In this document: in pieces, positions 16,943 to 25,436 of the stretch
Layout of the letters: each line of letters opens with the position of its first letter
Position numbering within the stretch: the stretch's first letter is position 1
Source: Streptomyces sp. LS1784
GTDB taxonomy: Bacteria; Actinomycetota; Actinomycetes; Streptomycetales; Streptomycetaceae
Direction: 5' to 3'
DNA length: 44,780 nucleotides
NCBI RefSeq assembly: GCF_020103755.1
Contig: NZ_JAHSQD010000013.1
Location: 1-44,780 of the forward strand
The notes under the pieces: model-generated
The model's input: only the letters and a program-made list of their open reading frames with translations
What the model was told of the DNA's origin: nothing
The model's database searches: none
Program-made: the position numbers and the translations under genes

Positions 16943-17024
16943 CGGGCCGTCCTCAACGATTGGCGGGTACGTCTGCACCGCCAGTCTGTCACGCCCGCTC
17001 GGACCGTCCGGATCCGGGCATGAC

Positions 17025-17060
17025 GACGCCGGGCAGCCACGGGGGGAGCCGCCCGGCGTC
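17025..17060 (-). terminator. Hairpin downstream of the DUF3099 gene
   Basis: GACGCCGGGC (17025-17034) pairs perfectly with GCCCGGCGTC (17051-17060) over a 16-base loop. It lies in a 264-base gap that otherwise holds no gene I can support. Confidence 0.55.
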
Positions 17061-17206
17061 GGTCCGTCGCTCCGACGGGGGATGCGGAGCGCGTACGCAG
17101 TATGTCACGCCGAGACCCTCGGATGGGGAGGTCTTGCATGATTAATCTGAGCTTCTTTTGAGCTTTCGCTGAGCCGAACGAGGGCGAAACAGTATCAAAC
17201 GGACGG

Positions 17207-17590
17207 TCAGTCCACGTCCTGTGAAGGATCGGTGGGAACGGCCTTTGCCTCTCCTGCGCCGGCTTTCGCACCAGCCCCACCCGTCCCACCGGGGCCGATC
17301 ATCACCGGGGTGTCGAGCGGAATGTCGAAGGTGCTCGGCAGACCCGGGGCCCGTTCCCGGCCCGCGTTGGCGATCAGCACCGCGAAGTAGGGCAGCAGCA
17401 CAGCGCCCGCCAGCGCGGCCAGCGCCAGCACCCGCTGGACGTCCCACAGCACCACGGCGAGCAGCACGCAGGCCGTGCGGACCAGCATCGAGATGACGTA
17501 GCGGCGCTGGCGCCCCCGGACATCCTCGGTGAGGCTGCTGCGCGCTCCCGTGATCCGGAAGACCTGCCCGCCGCCGGCGCTCTTGCCCAT
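17207..17590 (-). CDS. DUF3099 family membrane protein
   Basis: The 127-residue protein has the DUF3099 layout: an N-terminal motif VFRITGARSSLTEDVRGRQRRYVISMLVR fragment (about residues 10-37), two transmembrane helices (about 34-52 and 56-76), then a Gly/Ala-rich cytoplasmic tail. Function is unknown; the family is restricted to actinobacteria. The start is ATG 17590. Confidence 0.8.
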   Translation of the reverse strand: MGKSAGGGQVFRITGARSSLTEDVRGRQRRYVISMLVRTACVLLAVVLWDVQRVLALAALAGAVLLPYFAVLIANAGRERAPGLPSTFDIPLDTPVMIGPGGTGGAGAKAGAGEAKAVPTDPSQDVD

Positions 17591-17707
17591 GTGTCCTACC
17601 GCCCTCGTCACGCACCCGCGCGCCTGGCCGCGCGGAATCCTCACGGTACGCCCGGACCCGGGCGGCGACGAGACCGGGTGGACCGGAGCCACCCGGCCGG
17701 GTACGCG

Positions 17708-17739
17708 AAGGGCCTGACCGGCGGAGCGGACAGGCCCTT
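17708..17739 (-). terminator. Hairpin after kptA
   Basis: AAGGGCCTG (17708-17716) pairs with CAGGCCCTT (17731-17739). On the minus strand it lies 38 bases after the kptA stop codon. Confidence 0.65.
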
Positions 17740-17777
17740 CGGCAGCGGGCACCGGCGCGGTGGTGCGGCCCGGCGGG

Positions 17778-18329
17778 CTACGAGCGCCGGGAGAGGTACT
17801 GCGGGGGCACGGCGTCGGTGAGCCAGACGCCGTTCTCACTGAGCCGGAACTCGTGGCCGGCCGCCGTCATCGCCGTGGCGTTCACGGTCAGCACCACCGG
17901 ACGGCCGTGCCGGGCGCCGACCCTGGTCGCCGTCTCGGTGTCCGCCGAGAGGTGGACGTCCTGGCGGGCCATCGGGCGCAGGCCCTCGCGGAAGATCGCC
18001 GCCAGGTGCCGGTCGGCGGTGCCGTGGTAGAGCACGGGCGGCGGCACGGCGGCGGCCAGACCGAGGTCGACCGCCACCGTGTGGCCCTGGTTGGCGCGGA
18101 TCGAGAGACCGTCCGGTGAGTAGCCGAAGCGGCGCTTGTTGTTGGTCGCCACGACGTGGTCCAGCTCGGCCCGGGTGAGTGGCCGGCCCCGGGCGGCGAG
18201 CGCGGCGAGCAGCTCGTCGACCCGGACCCAGCCGGCCCCGTCCAGCGTGACCCCCACCAGCCCGGGCTCGTGCCGCAGGATGCGTGACAGCATCTTGCTC
18301 GACCTGACCAGGCGCTTCTCGTCCATCAT
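17778..18329 (-). CDS. kptA: RNA 2'-phosphotransferase KptA/Tpt1
   Basis: The 183-residue protein is a complete Tpt1/KptA enzyme, which moves an internal RNA 2'-phosphate onto NAD. Family landmarks are SKMLSRILRHEPG at the N-terminus, the winged domain GWVRVDELLAAL, the NAD-binding lobe beginning VLYHGT, and VHLSAD. In yeast it finishes tRNA splicing; bacteria have no such substrate, and the bacterial role is unsettled. Two ATG codons are adjacent (18329 and 18326). It is the last gene of a leftward cluster behind tldE. Confidence 0.9.
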   Translation of the reverse strand: MMDEKRLVRSSKMLSRILRHEPGLVGVTLDGAGWVRVDELLAALAARGRPLTRAELDHVVATNNKRRFGYSPDGLSIRANQGHTVAVDLGLAAAVPPPVLYHGTADRHLAAIFREGLRPMARQDVHLSADTETATRVGARHGRPVVLTVNATAMTAAGHEFRLSENGVWLTDAVPPQYLSRRS

Positions 18330-18357
18330 GTCTCTCGTATCCCCCGTTGGTCAGTGG

Positions 18358-19755
18358 CTAAGAGGCCTGGCTGACCGAACTCATGTTGAAGTCCGTGACA
18401 CGCACGGGTGGCATCGCGGTGCGGGTGACGTTGTCGCTCCACTCGCGGGGCAGGCAGCGTTCGGTGCGGCCCACCTCGGTGATCCGGTTGAGCAGGTCCA
18501 CCGGGGACTCGTTGAACCGGAAGTTGTTGACCTCGCCGACGACCTCGCCGTTCTCCACCAGGTACACGCCGTCCCGGGTGAGTCCGGTGAGCAGCAGCGT
18601 CGCCGGGTCGACCTCGCGGATGTACCAGAGGCAGGTGAGCAGCAGACCGCGTTCGGTGCGGGCGATCATCTCGTCCAGGGTCGGCGCCGACTCCTGGTCC
18701 GCCGTCTCCAGCACGAGGTTGTCGATCGCCGGGCGCAGCGGCAGGCCGGTGAGGGCGGCCGCGTGGCGGCTGGTGATCAGGTCGTTCAGCACGCCCTCGC
18801 GGATCCACTCGGTGGCGGCGATCGGCTGGCCGTTGTCGAAGACCGAGTAGTCCCCGCCGGTGGAGTGGGCGAGCACGAACGGCACGGCCTCCAGGCCGGG
18901 CTCGTGCGGGTCGGAGCGCAGCGTCAGCGGCAGGCCGCTGAGCTTGTCGCCGAGCCGGGTGCCTCCGCCGGGCTTGGAGAAGACCGTCCGGCCCTCCTGG
19001 GCGTCCCGGCCGCCGGAGGACCAGTTGAGGACGATCAGCAGGTCGGCGACGGCCGAGGGCGGCAGCAGCGCCTCGTACCGTCCGGCCGGCAGGTCCACCT
19101 TGCGGGCGCCCCAGCCGAGCCGCCTGGTCAGCTCGGCGTGCAGGGCCGCGACGTCGATGTCGGCGAAGTCCCGGGTGGCGGCGCCCACCCAGGCCGAGCC
19201 GGACAGGTCGGCGGTCTTGGCGTTGATCTCGACCATGCCGGTGGGCTGGTCGTGGCGCAGCCGCAGGCCGGTGGAGCTGCCCAGGTAGCTGGAGGTCATC
19301 TCGTGCCGGGCGAAGCCGTAGAGCAGTTCGCCCTGGGCGGCGGCGCGGGCGAAGGCCTCGCCGAGGGCCGGGCCGAAGGCGTCGAACACCTCGATGGACG
19401 TCACCGCGGGCGGCTCGGTGAAGTCCGGCGAGGAGGGCTGGTCGGCGATCAGCGGCTGGGCGTCCTCGGCTGGTCCGGCCGCGCGGGCGGCCTCCTCGGC
19501 GGCCCGCACCAGGTCCTCCACCTCCTCCGCGGTGACGGCTTCGCGGGAGACCACGCCGGAGGCGGTGCCCTCGGCGCCGGCCACGGTGGCGATCACGGTG
19601 AGACGGCGGCTGCGGGTGACGCCGTTGGTGGTCAGCGCGTTGCCGGCCCAGCGCAGGTTGGCGGTGGACTCCTCGTCGGCGATCACCACACAGCCGTCGG
19701 CGCGGGAGAGGCCGAGCGCCAGCTCGACGAGTTCGTGGGGCTGCTTCGCGGTCAT
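18358..19755 (-). CDS. TldE/PmbA-family metalloprotease partner
   Basis: The 465-residue protein belongs to the TldD/PmbA family. It lacks the HExxxH metal motif, as TldE/PmbA subunits do, and carries typical segments such as DPATLLLTGLTRDGVYLVENGE and ending in NFRFNESPVDLL. TldE pairs with TldD to form a heterodimeric protease that degrades unfolded peptides and in some systems trims antibiotic or RiPP precursors. The ATG at 19755 shares one base with the tldD stop (TGATG), consistent with equal production of the subunits. A much longer frame stays open upstream because it is antisense to other genes. Confidence 0.88.
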   Translation of the reverse strand: MTAKQPHELVELALGLSRADGCVVIADEESTANLRWAGNALTTNGVTRSRRLTVIATVAGAEGTASGVVSREAVTAEEVEDLVRAAEEAARAAGPAEDAQPLIADQPSSPDFTEPPAVTSIEVFDAFGPALGEAFARAAAQGELLYGFARHEMTSSYLGSSTGLRLRHDQPTGMVEINAKTADLSGSAWVGAATRDFADIDVAALHAELTRRLGWGARKVDLPAGRYEALLPPSAVADLLIVLNWSSGGRDAQEGRTVFSKPGGGTRLGDKLSGLPLTLRSDPHEPGLEAVPFVLAHSTGGDYSVFDNGQPIAATEWIREGVLNDLITSRHAAALTGLPLRPAIDNLVLETADQESAPTLDEMIARTERGLLLTCLWYIREVDPATLLLTGLTRDGVYLVENGEVVGEVNNFRFNESPVDLLNRITEVGRTERCLPREWSDNVTRTAMPPVRVTDFNMSSVSQAS

Positions 19756-21317
19756 CAGTGACCCGCCTCCTGCTGGGTGTTGAGCACGTTGACGTTGCGG
19801 AACAGCGCCGACGGGCAGCCGTGGCTGACCGCCGCGATCTGACCGGGCTGCGCCTTGCCGCAGTTGAAGGCGCCGCCGAGGCGGTAGGTCTGCGGGCCGC
19901 CGACCGCCGCCATCGAGCCCCAGAAGTCGGTGGTGGTGGCCTGGTAGGCGAAGTCCTTGACCTGGCCGGCGAGTTCGCCGTCCTTGATGGCGTAGGCGCG
20001 TTGCCCCGTGAACTGGAAGTTGTACCTCTGCATGTCGATCGACCAGGAGCGGTCGCCGACGATGTAGAGGCCGCTCTCGACCTGGGCGAACAGGCCCTCG
20101 GTGTCCGGGCCGTCGGCGGCCGGTTGCAGCGAGACGTTGGCCATCCGCTGCACCGGGACGTGTGCGGGGGAGTCGGCGAAGGCGCAGCCGTTGGAGCGCT
20201 CGAACCCCTTCAACCCGGCCATGCCGCGGTCGAGCTGGTAGCCGACCAGGATGCCGTCCTTGACCAGGTCCCAGGACTGGGTGGCCACGCCCTCGTCGTC
20301 GTAGCCGATGGTGGACAGGCCGTGCTCGGCGGTGCGGTCGCCGGTGACGTGCATCAGCTCGGAGCCGTACTTGAGCGAGCCGAGCCGGTCGAAGGTGGCG
20401 AAGGAGGTGCCGGCGTAGGCGGCCTCGTAGCCGAGCGCGCGGTCCAGCTCGGTGGCGTGGCCGATCGACTCGTGGATGGTCAGCCAGAGGTTGGTCGGGT
20501 CGATGACCAGGTCGTAGCGGCCGGCCTCGACGCTCGGGGCCTTCATCTTCTCGGCCAGCAGGACGGGCAGCTCGGCGAGTTCGGCGTCCCAGTCCCAGCC
20601 GGCGCCGGTGAGGTACTCGTAGCCGCGGCCGACCGGCGGGGCCAGGGTCTGCATCGAGTCGAAGGCGCCGGTGCGCTCGTCGACCGAGGTGGCCTCCAGG
20701 TCGGAGTACACCCGGATCCGCTGCTGGGTGGTCACCGTGCCGGCGGTGTCCGCGTAGAACTTGTTCTCCTGGACGGTCCGCAGGGCCGCCCGGACGTGGG
20801 AGACGCCCTCGGCGGCCAGCAGCCGGGAGCTGCGCTCGGCGAGCAGCGCGGTCTTCTCGGCGTCCGGCACCTCGAAGGGGTTGATCTCGTACGCGGAGAC
20901 CCAGGTGACGTCCCGGTACACCGGCTCGTCGGCCAGCTCGACCCGCTCGGTGGAACCGGCCGCCCGGCTGATCCCGCCGGAGAGGCGGGCCACCGCGACG
21001 GCCTGCTCGGCGACCCGGGCCGCCGCGTCGGGGGTGAGGTCGACACCGGCGGCGAAGCCCCAGGCGCCGTCCAGCAGCACCCTGACGGCGAAACCGAGCT
21101 GCACGCTGTCGGAGGTGCCGGCCGGACGCGCGTCGCGCAGCCGCCAGGAGGCGCCGCGGATCCGCTCCAGGCGGAAGTCGGCGTGGCTCACGCCCAGCTC
21201 GCGGGCCCGGGTGAGCGCGGCGTCGGCGAGGGGGCGCAGCGGCAGGGCGAGGAACAGCGGGTCGACGGCGCGCCCGTGCGGGGCGCCGGAGCGATCGGCC
21301 GGAGGGATCGGAGGCAA
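19755..21317 (-). CDS. tldD: TldD-family zinc metalloprotease
   Basis: The catalytic subunit shows the family zinc motif HESIGH (H282, E283, H287 in my numbering), followed by TELDRALGYEA and later the conserved NGCAFADSP and DRSWSIDMQRYNFQF. I place the start at TTG 21317 because GGGAG lies 7 bases before it and family members begin about ten residues before DPLFLALPL; an in-frame GTG at 21368 is the alternative. Length (520 residues) is normal for actinobacterial members. It is co-transcribed with tldE. Confidence 0.85.
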   Translation of the reverse strand: MPPIPPADRSGAPHGRAVDPLFLALPLRPLADAALTRARELGVSHADFRLERIRGASWRLRDARPAGTSDSVQLGFAVRVLLDGAWGFAAGVDLTPDAAARVAEQAVAVARLSGGISRAAGSTERVELADEPVYRDVTWVSAYEINPFEVPDAEKTALLAERSSRLLAAEGVSHVRAALRTVQENKFYADTAGTVTTQQRIRVYSDLEATSVDERTGAFDSMQTLAPPVGRGYEYLTGAGWDWDAELAELPVLLAEKMKAPSVEAGRYDLVIDPTNLWLTIHESIGHATELDRALGYEAAYAGTSFATFDRLGSLKYGSELMHVTGDRTAEHGLSTIGYDDEGVATQSWDLVKDGILVGYQLDRGMAGLKGFERSNGCAFADSPAHVPVQRMANVSLQPAADGPDTEGLFAQVESGLYIVGDRSWSIDMQRYNFQFTGQRAYAIKDGELAGQVKDFAYQATTTDFWGSMAAVGGPQTYRLGGAFNCGKAQPGQIAAVSHGCPSALFRNVNVLNTQQEAGH

Positions 21318-21500
21318 TCGGGCTCCCAGGTCGCGGGGGTGGCGGTGCGGCGCCACAGGGGCGCCCACACCGCATCATTTCCCGTCCACCGGGTTTCCGG
21401 CCAGTGCATTTCGACCGGTGCGCTGCGGTTTCGGCCAGTACGGTTCGGCCGCCGATTCCCGCTTCCGGTCCCCGCTGCCCGGGGGTGTCGGCACGGGCCG

Positions 21501-22646
21501 TCAGGCGACGGTCTCCCACCAGCCGTCCAGCTCCGGCGGGTTGTCGACGTCGACCCGCTCGCCGGGGCGCGGGACGGCCAGCGGGACGGCCTGCCTCTTG
21601 GCCGCCGTCACCAGCCGCTCGATCGGCTCGGCCCACGGGTGCAGGCCCAGGTTGAAGGTGCACCAGTGGACGGGCACCAGCAGGCCGGCGGTCAGGTCCT
21701 TGTGCGCGAGGACGGCGTCCTCGGGGGTCATGTGGATGTCCGCCCAGGCCGCGTCGTAGGCGCCGATCTGGACCAGCGCGGCGTCGAACGGGCCGTGCTG
21801 CTCGCCGATCCGGGCGTAGCCCTCGAAGTAGCCGGAGTCGCCGGTGTAGAAGACCTTGCGGCTCGGGCCGGCGATCACCCAGGAACCCCACAGCGTGGTG
21901 TTGCGGGTCAGCCCGCGGCCGGAGAAGTGGTGCGCCGCGGTGAGGGTGAGCACCAGGTCGCCCAGGGTGCAGGTCTCGTCCCAGTCCAGCTCGATGATCC
22001 GGTGCTCGGGGACGCCCCAGCGGCGCAGGTGGGCGCCGATGCCGAGCGGCACCGCGAAGGGCGCGGACTGGCTGCGCACCAGGCGCTTGACCGTCACCAT
22101 GTCCAGGTGGTCGTAGTGGTCGTGCGAGATCAGCACCGCGTCGACCTGCGGCAGCTCCTCCAGCTCGACCGGCACCGGGTGCAGCCGCTTGGGGCCGACG
22201 TGCGCGGCGGGGGAGCAGCGGTCGCTCCAGACCGGGTCGAGCAGCACCCGGAAGCCCTCGATCTCCACCAGCGCGGAGGCGTGGCCGTACCAGGTGACCT
22301 CCACGCCCTCGGCGGCCGGTCCGGGCGGGGTCGCGGGGCGGACGGTCGGCACCGGGTGGGCGGGGACGCGGCCGGCCCGCTCGAACAGCATCCGGCGGGC
22401 GGTGGCGCCGTCGAAGCCGGGGGCGTCGGCGGCGCGGGCGAGCGCGGAGGGCGCGTTGTGGAAGACACCGTCGCGGTACTGCGGGGAGTTGCGCACCCGC
22501 TCCTCGCGCTCGCCGTCCGGCCGTCGCCCGAACGCCGCAGGCAGGTCGCGCAGCGACCAGACGGTCGCGCCCAGGCCGGCCGCCAGCGCGGTGAGGGCCA
22601 GCAGTCGTCCGCCTCGGTGGGTGCTCCCGGGCCGTGCCTTGGTCAT
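21501..22646 (-). CDS. Metallo-beta-lactamase-fold hydrolase
   Basis: The 381-residue protein has an N-terminal hydrophobic segment (about residues 12-32, LLALTALAAGLGATVWSL), probably a membrane anchor, and an MBL domain with HDHYDHLD, AAHHFSGRG, TGDSGYFEGY and a late His in PVHWCTFN. The pattern resembles the NAPE-PLD/RomA branch, which cleaves phosphodiesters or lactones. The true substrate is unknown. It lies upstream of tldD in the same direction with a gap of about 180 bases. Confidence 0.8.
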   Translation of the reverse strand: MTKARPGSTHRGGRLLALTALAAGLGATVWSLRDLPAAFGRRPDGEREERVRNSPQYRDGVFHNAPSALARAADAPGFDGATARRMLFERAGRVPAHPVPTVRPATPPGPAAEGVEVTWYGHASALVEIEGFRVLLDPVWSDRCSPAAHVGPKRLHPVPVELEELPQVDAVLISHDHYDHLDMVTVKRLVRSQSAPFAVPLGIGAHLRRWGVPEHRIIELDWDETCTLGDLVLTLTAAHHFSGRGLTRNTTLWGSWVIAGPSRKVFYTGDSGYFEGYARIGEQHGPFDAALVQIGAYDAAWADIHMTPEDAVLAHKDLTAGLLVPVHWCTFNLGLHPWAEPIERLVTAAKRQAVPLAVPRPGERVDVDNPPELDGWWETVA

Positions 22647-22958
22647 CCGCTCTGCCTTCGTCGCTCGCCGGGATGGTCGGGAATCGGTACGGCAGGTCCC
22701 GGGCCGGCCCGCACCACGGGGGCAACGGGTGTGCCCGCCCGTGTTGTTCCCGTACAGTCGCCCCGATCCGGGCAGCGCCCGGGCCTGGGCGATGTCCGCC
22801 GCCGGGACGGAACGGGCGGGCACGGATTGTCGGATTGCGACAGATCCGCCGGGAAGGCGCTGTGGGAGCCCGATGCGCCGCCGCCGCCGACCGCCCGATA
22901 GCGTCACAGTGCGTACGCATTCCGACGTACGCGCTCACACACGGAGAGAGGTGGATCG
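22647..22958. other. Divergent intergenic region between the MBL hydrolase and fabG
   Basis: No gene is supported in these 312 bases. The region holds two inverted repeats: TGTCG-N5-CGACA at 22828-22842 and GCGTACG-N8-CGTACGC at 22911-22932, the second ending 27 bases before the fabG start. A TAGCGT box at about 22899 could be a -10. Confidence 0.45.
22911..22932 (+). promoter_or_regulatory. Inverted repeat upstream of fabG
   Basis: Perfect 7-bp arms GCGTACG and CGTACGC face each other over an 8-base spacer, immediately upstream of the ribosome binding site of fabG. Its position inside or next to the 5' untranslated region would suit a repressor of fatty-acid synthesis or an RNA hairpin. The protein that would bind is unknown. 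Confidence 0.4.
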
Positions 22959-23678
22959 TTGAGCCGCTCGGTTCTCGTCACCGGAGGAAACCGGGGCATC
23001 GGCCTCGCGATCGCCCAGGCCTTCGCCGAAGCGGGCGACAAGGTGGCCGTCACCAGCCGCTCGGGCGAGGTGCCGGAGGCGCTGGCCAAGTACGACGTCC
23101 TCGCGGTCCGCTGCGACATCACGGACTCCGCGCAGGTCGACGCCGCCTTCACCGAGATCGAGCAGAAGCACGGTGCGGTCGAGGTTCTGGTCGCCAACGC
23201 GGGCATCACCAACGACACCCTGCTGCTGCGCATGTCCGAGGAGGACTTCACCTCCGTCGTGGACACCAACCTGACCGGCACCTTCCGGGTGGTCAAGCGC
23301 GCCTCCAAGCTGATGATGCGTGCCAAGAAGGGCCGCGTCGTGCTGATCTCGTCCGTGGTGGGCCTGTCCGGCTCCCCGGGCCAGGCCAACTACGCCGCCT
23401 CCAAGGCCGGCCTGGTCGGCTTCGCCCGGTCGCTGGCGCGCGAGCTCGGCCCGCGCAACATCACCGTCAACGTGGTCGCCCCCGGCTTCGTCGACACCGA
23501 CATGACCGCCGTGCTCAGTGACGAGCGCCGCGCGGAGATCGTCGCGGGCGTGCCGCTGGGCCGCTACGCGGCGCCCGCCGAGGTCGCCTCCACCGTGCGG
23601 TTCCTCGCTTCGGACGAGGCCGCGTACATCACTGGAGCCGTCATTCCCGTCGACGGCGGATTGGGCATGGGTCACTGA
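22959..23678 (+). CDS. fabG: 3-oxoacyl-ACP reductase FabG
   Basis: The 239-residue SDR enzyme reduces 3-oxoacyl-ACP in fatty-acid synthesis. It has TGGNRGIG (residues 8-15), NAGIT, the catalytic Ser in SSVVG, YAASK, and PGFVDTDM. The start is TTG 22959 preceded by GAGAGAGG, a start usage that is conserved in streptomycete fabG. FabI follows after two bases, so the two reductases of the elongation cycle are made together, as in mycobacterial mabA-inhA. Confidence 0.93.
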   Translation: MSRSVLVTGGNRGIGLAIAQAFAEAGDKVAVTSRSGEVPEALAKYDVLAVRCDITDSAQVDAAFTEIEQKHGAVEVLVANAGITNDTLLLRMSEEDFTSVVDTNLTGTFRVVKRASKLMMRAKKGRVVLISSVVGLSGSPGQANYAASKAGLVGFARSLARELGPRNITVNVVAPGFVDTDMTAVLSDERRAEIVAGVPLGRYAAPAEVASTVRFLASDEAAYITGAVIPVDGGLGMGH

Positions 23679-23680
23679 TC

Positions 23681-24448
23681 ATGAGCGGAATCCTCGAAGG
23701 CAAGCGGATCCTGATCACCGGTGTGCTGATGGAGTCCTCCATCGCCTTCCACACCGCCAAGCTCGCGCAGGAGCAGGGTGCGGAGATCATCCTCACCGCC
23801 TTCCCGCGTCCGAGCCTGACCGAGCGGATCGCCAAGAAGCTGCCGCACCCGGTCAAGGTGCTGGAGCTGGACGTCTCCAACGCGGAGCAGCTGGCCGGCA
23901 TCGCCGACCAGGTCCGCGAGCACCTGCCGACCCTGGACGGCATCGTCCACTCGATCGGCTTCGCTCCGCAGGACGCTCTGGGCGGCAGCTTCCTGGACAC
24001 CCCGTGGGAGTCCGTGGCCACCGCGATGCACGTCTCGGCGTACTCGCTGAAGTCGCTGACCACGGCGCTGCTGCCGCTGATGCAGGACGGCGGTTCGGTG
24101 GTCGGTCTGACCTTCGACGCCCAGTTCGCCTGGCCGCAGTACGACTGGATGGGCCCGGCCAAGGCCGCCCTGGAGTCGACCAACCGCTACCTGGCGCGTT
24201 ACCTGGGCGAGCGGGACATCCGCTGCAACCTGATCTCGGCCGGTCCGATCGGCTCGATGGCCGCCAAGTCCATCCCGGGCTTCGGCGAGCTGGCCGACAC
24301 CTGGAACCACCGCTCCCCGCTGAAGTGGGACCTGAGCGACCCGGAGCCGGCCGGCCGCGGCATCGTCGCGCTGCTGTCGGACTGGTTCCCGAAGACCACC
24401 GGCGAGATCATCCACGTCGACGGCGGTCTGCACGCCATCGGCGCCTGA
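23681..24448 (+). CDS. fabI: Enoyl-ACP reductase FabI (InhA type)
   Basis: The 255-residue protein carries out the last reduction of fatty-acid elongation. It has the divergent nucleotide motif GVLMESSIAFHTAK of the enoyl reductase branch, HSIGFAPQ, and the catalytic Tyr-x6-Lys seen as YDWMGPAK. The C-terminus ends VDGGLHAIGA. It resembles InhA and would be the expected target of isoniazid- or triclosan-type inhibitors. A 14-bp terminator follows. Confidence 0.93.
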   Translation: MSGILEGKRILITGVLMESSIAFHTAKLAQEQGAEIILTAFPRPSLTERIAKKLPHPVKVLELDVSNAEQLAGIADQVREHLPTLDGIVHSIGFAPQDALGGSFLDTPWESVATAMHVSAYSLKSLTTALLPLMQDGGSVVGLTFDAQFAWPQYDWMGPAKAALESTNRYLARYLGERDIRCNLISAGPIGSMAAKSIPGFGELADTWNHRSPLKWDLSDPEPAGRGIVALLSDWFPKTTGEIIHVDGGLHAIGA

Positions 24449-24461
24449 CGCTCCGCCCGTA

Positions 24462-24505
24462 CGCCGCTGCCCGGCCCTCCCTCGTGGGGGTGCCGGGCAG
24501 CGGCG
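24462..24505. terminator. 14-bp terminator with T-rich tail
   Basis: CGCCGCTGCCCGGC (24462-24475) pairs with GCCGGGCAGCGGCG (24492-24505), and TTTCGTTCT follows on the plus strand. It ends the fabG-fabI transcript and may also serve the convergent GntR gene. Confidence 0.8.
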
Positions 24506-24638
24506 TTTCGTTCTCGTCTCGGCCGGGGATCCAGGGCGGGCCTGGGCTCCCGGCCGGGATCCCCGGCCGGGGTTGGGGTCGGGATCGGGGCCGGGCGCGT
24601 CGGGCTTGAGGGCGGGCCTGGTGTCGGCGCGCGGGCGG

Positions 24639-25313
24639 TCAGACCTCAGCGGTGGCGCAGACGCCGATGGCGCGGCCCGCCTCGACCGAGGCACGCTGGG
24701 CGTCGCCGGCCCGGATGGCCTCCAGGATGCCGTGGTGGCCGATGTAGCGCTCGGCGATCAGCTCGGGGCCGACGTCGTGCCGCAGGTGCTCGCGGGTGAC
24801 CTCACCGAGGTCGGCGTACACGGCGAGCAGGACGTCGTTGTGGGCGGCGGCCACCACGGCCTGGTGGAAGGCAGCGTCGGCCTGGATGAAGTCCTCGGCC
24901 TCGCCGGAGTGCCAGGCGGCCTCCCGGCGGGCCAGCGCGCCGTCCAGCAGCTCCAGGTCGCGCGCGGTGCGGCGCTGGGCGGCGAGGCCCGCCGCCGAGG
25001 TCTCCAGCGCCGCCCGCAGCTCGGCGATCTGGGCCTGCTCGGCGTCGGCGAAGCGGCGGTGCATCACTCCGGCCAGCTCGCTGGTGGCCAGCACGTACGT
25101 GCCGGAGCCCTGCCTGATGTCGAGCAGGCCGTTGTGGGCGAGGGCGCGGACGGCCTCGCGGACGGTGTTGCGGGCGACGCCGAGCTGTTCGACCAGGGCG
25201 GCCTCGGTGGGGATGCGCGAGCCGACCGGCCACTCCCCGGAAGTGATCTGGGCACGCAGCTGTGCGATCACCTGGTCGGACAGCGGGGTGCGCCTCGGCG
25301 AGGACAGCGCCAC
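24639..25313 (-). CDS. GntR/FadR-family (FCD) transcriptional regulator
   Basis: The 224-residue protein has a winged HTH of the GntR type (about residues 10-75: SDQVIAQLRAQITSGEWPVGSRIPTEAALVEQLGVARNTVREAVRAL in part) and an FCD effector domain (about 85-215) with the conserved metal-binding pattern D-x3-H (DAAFHQAVV) and a later His pair. The start is GTG 25313 behind AAGGAG. It is divergent from an MFS carrier gene, and a 15-base dyad overlaps that gene's probable -10, so it likely represses the carrier until an organic-acid-like ligand appears. Confidence 0.88.
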   Translation of the reverse strand: MALSSPRRTPLSDQVIAQLRAQITSGEWPVGSRIPTEAALVEQLGVARNTVREAVRALAHNGLLDIRQGSGTYVLATSELAGVMHRRFADAEQAQIAELRAALETSAAGLAAQRRTARDLELLDGALARREAAWHSGEAEDFIQADAAFHQAVVAAAHNDVLLAVYADLGEVTREHLRHDVGPELIAERYIGHHGILEAIRAGDAQRASVEAGRAIGVCATAEV

Positions 25314-25415
25314 GGGGACTCCTTGCGACTACGGCTCGGGTGGGGCCTGGTGGGAGGTGGCCGGTGGATGAACGGTCGGCACATCATGCCAAGTACAAGG
25401 TGCATCAATTCATCC

Positions 25416-25430
25416 CATCATTCTATGATG
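25416..25430 (+). promoter_or_regulatory. Dyad CATCAT-TCT-ATGATG over a TATGAT -10 box
   Basis: The perfect dyad (6-bp arms, 3-base centre) overlaps TATGAT at 25424-25429. Seven bases later is the ATG of the carrier gene (25437), so the transcript would be leaderless and a protein bound at the dyad would block it. The neighbouring GntR gene is the natural candidate. Confidence 0.5.
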
Positions 25431-25436
25431 TCGCTC

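Noticed and set aside
17142..17206. Extension of a minus-strand frame beyond the DUF3099 stop
   Set aside because: It belongs to another reading frame that ignores the DUF3099 domain and has no start signal.
18358..22938. A 1526-codon open frame on the minus strand
   Set aside because: Only its last 465 codons are the TldE-type gene. The rest is antisense or out-of-frame to tldD, the MBL gene and intergenic DNA, and has the Arg/Pro/Gly composition of GC-rich shadow frames.
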